64,000 nt of DNA, from assembly GCF_023155095.1 (NCBI RefSeq), contig NZ_JAKNDA010000001.1:682001-746000 (forward strand), written 5' to 3'. The notes beneath the pieces are model-generated. The model saw nothing but the letters and a program-made list of their open reading frames with translations. It ran no database searches and had not been told where the DNA came from. This DNA comes from Idiomarina aminovorans (GTDB lineage: Bacteria; Pseudomonadota; Gammaproteobacteria; Enterobacterales; Alteromonadaceae). The translations under genes were made by a program, and so were the position numbers. This document shows positions 59,180 through 64,000 of this stretch, piece by piece; position 1 is the first letter of the stretch, and each line of letters begins with the position of its first letter.

Positions 59180-60549
59180 TTCAGTTTGTCTCCCAATACG
59201 TATTCAAGTAGCTGATCCAATCTAATATGCGGCAGCGGCGAGTCCTGCAAATTAAAATCAGGCTGAAATTTCGGATAAACATAACCGCGTTGCCAGTCTG
59301 TGGAGGAAGGTATCCTTTCCGGTACATCAGGCGCACCAACCCGAACAAACTCCCGATGCTCATTCACTCCATCCAGTACCTTGGTACCGTCATTCAGTTT
59401 TTTAATTTGGCTGGTCGCAATACCGGCAACGCTAAACACCTGATGCGGAATTTGGTCAAACTGCAACTCCTGGCGTTGCTTTTGTGTCATTAATTGCAAC
59501 AGCTGAGTCAGTTTTTGATGATCTTGTGGAGCAATATTGTCTGCTTTGGTGGCAACCAGAGCTACTTTATCGATAACGGGCGACAGCAAGCGCTTGAGTA
59601 AGCTGTTATTACCATAAGAGAAACTCTTCATCAGTTCGTTAATCGCCAACTGTAACTCGGCAAAGTGATGTTCACCATTTTGTAAAGCCTGCAACACGTC
59701 AACCAAAACCAGCTGACGATTAAAATGCTTAAAATATTTTTGATAAAATGGAGCAATAACAGACTGCTGATAGTAACGATATTTCTCCTGCAGACGTTTC
59801 GCCCAGGCCTCAGGAATTTTCTCTGATAGCGGCCAGGGGAAAAACTCAAGAGCCGGAGCCCCTTCAAGCTCGCCAGGTAACACCATTCTGCCCGGCTGCA
59901 ATATCAGTAACTTGCGTTCTCTGCACTGACGTAAAAAACAACGGTAACCAACAGCTAAGTCACGTAACTGCTGCTCAGCTTTCTCTTCTGACGCTACCTT
60001 TGCCGTAGCTTCAACTTGATCCAGCCAGGCGCTTGCCAATTTATGCCGCAATTCCGCTTTCAATAAACGCTGTTGTTGCCGACTCCATTGGTCGTAACTC
60101 AGTTGCAACAACGGTAAGTCCAACAACCATTCACCAGGATAATCAATTAAATCCAGCGTTAAACGGCGGGTATCAAGAACGCGTCTGGCCAAGCCCCGGC
60201 GTGGCTGATATTTTATTTCTACGCGTATTTCACTGACATCTCGGGTGGACTGCGGCCACTTTGATGTTTCCCCGGTTAAACAGTCTATAGATCCTTCGTA
60301 GTCAAAGCGTGACACCTGCCAGTTACTGCTGGTGTGTAATCGACAGCCGTTCAGCCGTTGTTGCTGTCTTACTTTAAAATAAGGCAGCTGCTGTGTTTCA
60401 TTCGCGTAAAGCAGTTGCTCCAGTATACCGGTAATTAATGCCGTTTTACCGGCACCACTGAGCCCCGTTACCGCAAGACGAATATGGCGATCAAACCCGC
60501 GGTGAATAACATCGCGGGTTTGATGTTGTAGCTTTTGAAAACGGCTCAC
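59176..60549 (-). CDS. ycjX: YcjX-family P-loop protein
   Basis: This 457-residue GTPase-like protein has Walker A VTGLSGAGKTALITGIL near residue 30, then LDLIDYPGEWLLDLPLL as the switch-2 region and VALVATKADNIAPQD as the NKxD-like base-recognition motif. It is a stress-induced protein of unknown target, in the Psp set. It overlaps both pspC and ycjF by 4 bases, so all are translated together. Confidence 0.92.
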   Translation of the reverse strand: MSRFQKLQHQTRDVIHRGFDRHIRLAVTGLSGAGKTALITGILEQLLYANETQQLPYFKVRQQQRLNGCRLHTSSNWQVSRFDYEGSIDCLTGETSKWPQSTRDVSEIRVEIKYQPRRGLARRVLDTRRLTLDLIDYPGEWLLDLPLLQLSYDQWSRQQQRLLKAELRHKLASAWLDQVEATAKVASEEKAEQQLRDLAVGYRCFLRQCRERKLLILQPGRMVLPGELEGAPALEFFPWPLSEKIPEAWAKRLQEKYRYYQQSVIAPFYQKYFKHFNRQLVLVDVLQALQNGEHHFAELQLAINELMKSFSYGNNSLLKRLLSPVIDKVALVATKADNIAPQDHQKLTQLLQLMTQKQRQELQFDQIPHQVFSVAGIATSQIKKLNDGTKVLDGVNEHREFVRVGAPDVPERIPSSTDWQRGYVYPKFQPDFNLQDSPLPHIRLDQLLEYVLGDKLK

Positions 60550-60929
60550 AGACGATTGAATTCTCGTTGAAGATTATAGTGGTTCGAGGTTACGTATTTT
60601 TCCATTGATTGCAACTGTTCTTCCAACTCATCAAACTCGCGCTTAATATCACGGAAAGCCTCTCTTGGCGGCTCTCCGCCTTGCCAGACCTTGGTTTTTA
60701 CATCAACGTTGTGGTGACCACTATTAGCTGGCTTTTTATCCAAAATTAACCACCCAGCCATATAAAGCACGAAAAAAAAGCCGCTGGAAAAAATGAGTCC
60801 AGTGAAAAATACCACCCGAACCAACCAGGGTTCCAGGTTCAGGTAGTCACCAAGCCCGGCGCAAACGCCGGCAATTTTGCCTCGTTCTGAGTCGCGACGT
60901 AGTTCCCGCTTTGGAAATTGTACACTCAT
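60546..60929 (-). CDS. pspC: Phage-shock protein PspC
   Basis: PspC is the membrane partner of PspB that signals envelope stress to PspA. The 127-residue protein has the PspC-domain helix RRDSERGKIAGVCAGLGDYL, one membrane segment VRVVFFTGLIFSSGFFFVLY and WLILDKKP, then a cytoplasmic coiled tail. It overlaps pspB and ycjX by 4 bases each. Confidence 0.95.
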   Translation of the reverse strand: MSVQFPKRELRRDSERGKIAGVCAGLGDYLNLEPWLVRVVFFTGLIFSSGFFFVLYMAGWLILDKKPANSGHHNVDVKTKVWQGGEPPREAFRDIKREFDELEEQLQSMEKYVTSNHYNLQREFNRL

Positions 60930-61168
60930 TGTCTGTCCCTCCAGCCCGGATCGTCAGCATCCAGAATACGTTCCAGTGTCTGCACGCGCTCACGTATCCG
61001 TTTGGCCTGATCGGCCAGTAACGCCAAAGACTCCCGTTCATCTTGATTCAGTCCCTGATTCATTTGTCGTTTACTGCGATAATGAAGGATGATCCAGATA
61101 GGCGCGACCACCAAAACAAACAGAATAATAGGCGCCATCAACATCCCTAAAATTGCTTCCATATCCAT
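60926..61168 (-). CDS. pspB: Phage-shock protein PspB
   Basis: PspB is a small bitopic protein that works with PspC. The 80-residue protein has a membrane helix MLMAPIILFVLVVAPIWIIL, then LHYRSKRQMNQGL and a leucine-zipper-like stretch LALLADQAKRIRERVQTLERIL. Length and order match the family. Confidence 0.94.
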   Translation of the reverse strand: MDMEAILGMLMAPIILFVLVVAPIWIILHYRSKRQMNQGLNQDERESLALLADQAKRIRERVQTLERILDADDPGWRDRQ

Positions 61169-61183
61169 TGTGTTCAGCCTGCT

Positions 61184-61858
61184 TTAAGAGTCTTGTTTGG
61201 TTTTTTTACTCATACGAGCGCGCAACGCTTCCAGCTCGTCATTAACTTTACTCTCGTTTTCAAGCTCTGCAAATTCATCGCGCAAGGTTCTTTTACCCAT
61301 ATCATAAGATTCAACCTGGGCTTCCAAATCATCAATTTTCGCTTCATAACGGTCGAAACGTTGCATGGCGTCATCCACTTTGCCATTATCGACTTGTTGC
61401 TTAACCTGCAAACGGCTGTTTGCTGTTTTCTGGCGCATAAGAATGGCTTTTTGACGGGACTTGGCGTCGGCCAGTTTTTCCTGCAGCTGGCCAATTTCGT
61501 CATTGAGTTTGTCCAGATTCTCATTAACGCGATCCATTTCTTGCTGTAACGCATCAACCCCCTGCTGTGCTTTTTGCTTTTCAATCAATGCCTGGCGGGC
61601 TAAATCTTCACGCTCTTTGGTTAACGCCAGCTCAGCTTTGTTTTCCCATTCCTCAACGTCGTTCTTCATGCGTTGCTGCTGACGCTGAATGTCTTTCTTT
61701 TCAGCTAACAAGCGCGCTGAAGTGGAACGCACTTCTACCAACGTATCTTCCATTTCCTGGATAATCAGGCGTACCATTTTCTGCGGATCTTCTGCTTTAT
61801 CCAATAAAGAGTTGATATTGGAGTTCACGATATCGCTAAAACGTGAAAAAATACCCAT
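61184..61858 (-). CDS. pspA: Phage-shock protein PspA
   Basis: PspA inhibits PspF in calm conditions and forms membrane-stabilising ESCRT-III-like rods under stress. The 224-residue coiled coil has GIFSRFSDIVNSNINSLLDK, AEDPQKMVRLIIQEMEDTLV and the long heptads to KTLRDEFAELENES. Length (222 in E. coli) fits. It is the first gene of pspABC-ycjXF, under a sigma-54 promoter. Confidence 0.97.
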   Translation of the reverse strand: MGIFSRFSDIVNSNINSLLDKAEDPQKMVRLIIQEMEDTLVEVRSTSARLLAEKKDIQRQQQRMKNDVEEWENKAELALTKEREDLARQALIEKQKAQQGVDALQQEMDRVNENLDKLNDEIGQLQEKLADAKSRQKAILMRQKTANSRLQVKQQVDNGKVDDAMQRFDRYEAKIDDLEAQVESYDMGKRTLRDEFAELENESKVNDELEALRARMSKKTKQDS

Positions 61859-61904
61859 AATAATAACCTCATACTGGTTTAATAAACGATTCAGTTATTT
61901 ATCA

Positions 61905-61921
61905 TTCAAGTATCGAGCCAA
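61905..61921 (-). promoter_or_regulatory. Sigma-54 promoter of the psp operon
   Basis: On the minus strand TTGGCTCG-ATAC-TTGAA has the GG-N10-GA spacing of sigma-54 promoters (consensus TGGCACG-N4-TTGCW) and resembles the E. coli pspA promoter. The -12 lies 47 bases before pspA. PspF, encoded divergently, is the expected activator. Confidence 0.78.
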
Positions 61922-62028
61922 CTTTTATTTGTTTTACAACAAGCTGTTTTATAAAAGTTTTTTTGATTTTACGCTCTTTTAGCTCTTGCACGCGTTCGTA
62001 AAATAAACTAATAATTAGCAAAAATAAC

Positions 62029-62034
62029 TATAAT
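62029..62034 (+). promoter_or_regulatory. Candidate -10 of pspF
   Basis: A TATAAT lies 15 bases before the pspF ATG and close to its AAGG ribosome site. This would leave almost no leader, so the assignment is weak. Confidence 0.25.
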
Positions 62035-62048
62035 ATAAGGCATTCCCC

Positions 62049-63122
62049 ATGCGCCCTGAGCGAAAACCCGATAATCTCATTGGACAATCTAATAGTTTTT
62101 CCGATGTGCTGGAACAAGTTTCGCAAATTGCGCCGCTCAATAAGCCCGTTTTGATAATTGGGGAACGGGGTACCGGTAAAGAGCTTATCGCCGCGCGTTG
62201 TCATTACCTTTCTAAACGCTGGCAACAACAATATATAACTCTCAACTGCGCAGCTCTGAATGAGAACCTGCTGGACAGTGAGCTTTTTGGACACGAAGCC
62301 GGGGCCTTCACTGGTGCCGCTAAAAAACACGAAGGTCGCTTTGAACGCGCCGACGGCGGCTCATTGTTTCTGGATGAATTAGCAAATACCTCGCTGCGGG
62401 TTCAGGAAAAGCTGCTGCGCGTTATTGAATATGGAGAGTTTGAACGCGTTGGTGGCCGTCACCCGGTAAAAGTGGATACCCGACTCATTGCCGCCACTAA
62501 CGAAGATCTTCCTTCTCTTGCTGCCAGCGGTCAATTTCGTTGGGATTTACTCGATCGCCTTGCCTTTGATGTTATTACCTTACCTCCGTTACGCGAGCGC
62601 CGCGAAGACATCATGTTACTGGCTGAACACTTTGCGATTGCCATGGCTCGGGAGATGGAACTGGAATTGTTTAGTGGCTTTTCTGAAAAAGCGCGTAAGA
62701 CATTGCTGGACTACCATTGGCCTGGTAACGTACGCGAACTAAAAAATACCGTCGAGCGCAGTTTGTATAGATTGGGGAGTGGTCATGTTCCCATCCATGA
62801 TATTGTGCTTGACCCGTTCAACAGTCCGTTCCGGCCAAAAACATCCGTTACCAATGTCGCTATGCCAGAACCGATTCAGAACGAACAGAACACTACTGAT
62901 AGCAGCGAGTCTCTCGATAGACCTCAGCTCAACGCTGACCAGCCAATAGACTTCAAGCAAAAGTCTCAAGAGTATGAAGTCGATGTCTTGTCACAAGCAT
63001 TGCGTTTGTGTCAGTTTAATCAGAAGAAAACGGCAAACTTTCTTGGGCTGACTTATCATCAGTTACGAGGTTACTTAAAAAAGTATCAGTTATTGGAAGG
63101 GGCTTCAGCGGCTAATGATTAA
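62049..63122 (+). CDS. pspF: Psp operon activator PspF
   Basis: PspF is the sigma-54 enhancer-binding ATPase that drives pspA and lacks a receiver domain. The 357-residue protein has Walker A GERGTGKELIA near residue 37, the intact GAFTGA loop (GHEAGAFTGAAKKHEG), Walker B SLFLDELANTS, the arginine finger region PPLRERREDIMLLAEHF and a C-terminal Fis-type helix-turn-helix (QKKTANFLGLTYHQLRGYL). It is divergent from pspA, and its end overlaps sapA by 8 bases. Confidence 0.96.
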   Translation: MRPERKPDNLIGQSNSFSDVLEQVSQIAPLNKPVLIIGERGTGKELIAARCHYLSKRWQQQYITLNCAALNENLLDSELFGHEAGAFTGAAKKHEGRFERADGGSLFLDELANTSLRVQEKLLRVIEYGEFERVGGRHPVKVDTRLIAATNEDLPSLAASGQFRWDLLDRLAFDVITLPPLRERREDIMLLAEHFAIAMAREMELELFSGFSEKARKTLLDYHWPGNVRELKNTVERSLYRLGSGHVPIHDIVLDPFNSPFRPKTSVTNVAMPEPIQNEQNTTDSSESLDRPQLNADQPIDFKQKSQEYEVDVLSQALRLCQFNQKKTANFLGLTYHQLRGYLKKYQLLEGASAAND

Positions 63123-64000
63123 AGCATACGTCACTATAGCAGCAATTTCTGCATTGCTGGTATCTGGCTGTCAGTCGGAAGAGCCCGAGCCTGCCCCATT
63201 GGCTAACGGAATTATATACTGCTCGGAAGGAAACCCGGACACATTTAATCCCCAACTAGTGACTTCTGGCACCACCGTTGATGCCACGGCCGCCCAACTC
63301 TACGACCGCTTAATTGATTATGATGCCGAACAACAACAGTTTATTCCGGCTCTGGCGAAGCGCTGGGAAACGTTGGATAACGGAACCCGGTACCGGTTTC
63401 ATTTGCGCGAGGGTATTCAGTTTCATAGCACCGGCTACTTTCAACCAACCCGGGCGTTGACCGCTGAAGATGTTCAGTTCAGTTTCAATCGCTGGTTAGA
63501 CGAAACAAGTCTCTATCATCCGGTTAGTGGCGGGAGTTATCCCTTTTTCAGTGCAACCGGCCTGGATCAATTAATTCAGAAAGTTGTCAAAATTGACGAA
63601 ATGACTGTCGACATTGTACTCAATAACGCAGACAGTTCTTTTTTGGCGAACCTGGCTACCGATTTTGCTATTATTTTATCGGCTGAATATGCACAGCAAC
63701 TGCTGGTTAACGATCACCCTGAGCAAATCGACCTATTACCCATAGGAACCGGTCCGTATCGCTTTGAAAATTACCGCAAAGACGTGTTGATCCGCTATTC
63801 ACGCCATCCTGAATACTGGCGTCAGGGCCCGGGCATAGAGCATCTTGTTTACTCTATTACCCCTAATGCTAACAAGCGTATGCTGAAGCTGGTTACCGGC
63901 GAATGTGATATTATTCCCTACCCTTTGGTCAGCGAATTAAACGCATTAAACAGAGAGCAACTCATTGTGACTAATGAAGTTAGCCCTAATGTTTCTTTTT
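63115..64000 (+). CDS. sapA: SapA-like peptide ABC transporter substrate-binding lipoprotein (3' end outside window)
   Basis: This is the start of a family-5 (oligopeptide-type) binding protein; about 295 codons are visible. A lipobox (SALLVSGC, Cys near residue 19) is followed by the opening GIIYCSEGNPDTFNPQLVTS, DATAAQLYDRLIDY, and the family signature stretch ALAKRWETLDNGTRYRFHLR and LTAEDVQFSFNRW. Position directly after pspF is the conserved place of sapA, whose transporter handles antimicrobial peptides. The start overlaps pspF. Frame remains open to the last base. Confidence 0.9.
   Translation, partial: MIKAYVTIAAISALLVSGCQSEEPEPAPLANGIIYCSEGNPDTFNPQLVTSGTTVDATAAQLYDRLIDYDAEQQQFIPALAKRWETLDNGTRYRFHLREGIQFHSTGYFQPTRALTAEDVQFSFNRWLDETSLYHPVSGGSYPFFSATGLDQLIQKVVKIDEMTVDIVLNNADSSFLANLATDFAIILSAEYAQQLLVNDHPEQIDLLPIGTGPYRFENYRKDVLIRYSRHPEYWRQGPGIEHLVYSITPNANKRMLKLVTGECDIIPYPLVSELNALNREQLIVTNEVSPNVSF

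Overview
The window is a stretch of gammaproteobacterial chromosome at about 47% GC by eye. Gene content, gene order and protein flavour fit the Alteromonadales, most probably an Idiomarina-type marine heterotroph. Pointers are the many exported peptidases (M14, M28, S9, GGT), a complete phenylalanine/tyrosine to fumarate pathway, methionine gamma-lyase, a rhombosortase, and a short CstA beside a CC-ending small protein and a Get3/ArsA ATPase. The genus is inference; the class is well supported by orders such as ftsK-lolA, aat-ate-infA-clpA-clpS-cspD, apbC/metG and pspF/pspABC/ycjXF/sapA.

Layout. 0-13.5 kb is housekeeping: lolA (cut by the window edge), ftsK, lrp divergent from alanine dehydrogenase, trxB, the N-end-rule set aat, ate, infA, clpA, clpS with divergent cspD, then yejK divergent from a yejM/pbgA homologue, and tRNA-Pro(GGG). 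13.5-18.3 kb is a plastic stretch next to the tRNA: a Fic protein with a ruined catalytic motif, a chemoreceptor that has lost its second membrane segment, HAMP and half of its signalling domain in frame, and two tandem periplasmic binding-protein paralogues of which one lacks a whole lobe. 18.2-24 kb holds a glutaredoxin, an SDR/TetR pair with an operator, asnA divergent from asnC, and asnC-selD-selU. 24-30 kb holds a large M14 peptidase, a frameshifted DUF1328 gene, cstA, a small CC-ending protein and an arsA-like ATPase broken by a one-base frameshift. 30-34.5 kb is an RND efflux operon whose promoter spacer is an AcrR-like palindrome. 34.5-47.4 kb is a mixed set: M28 peptidase, DUF192, SelO, a CofD/YvcK-type protein, dcd, apbC, metG, PilZ, hspQ, hinT, GGT, rhombosortase. 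47.4-58.1 kb is the amino-acid catabolic block on the minus strand: S9 peptidase, maiA, fah, hmgA, hppD, tyrR, phhB, phhA, megL. 58.2-64 kb is the phage-shock locus: ycjF, ycjX, pspC, pspB, pspA divergent from pspF across a sigma-54 promoter, then the start of sapA.

How it works together. Exported peptidases and GGT supply amino acids. PhhAB, HppD, HmgA, FAH and MaiA turn phenylalanine and tyrosine into fumarate and acetoacetate, probably under the TyrR encoded among them. MegL and Ald release pyruvate or 2-oxobutyrate and ammonia. The Psp locus and the RND pump guard the envelope.

The features most worth a second look are clean in-frame internal deletions in two sensory proteins, the degenerate Fic, two single-base frameshifts flanking cstA, the cstA/CC/ArsA trio, and an altered Walker A in SelU. 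I found no CRISPR array, prophage, insertion sequence or rRNA. Most intergenic gaps are short; the only one above 300 bases (26600-27020) holds a terminator and the broken DUF1328 gene.
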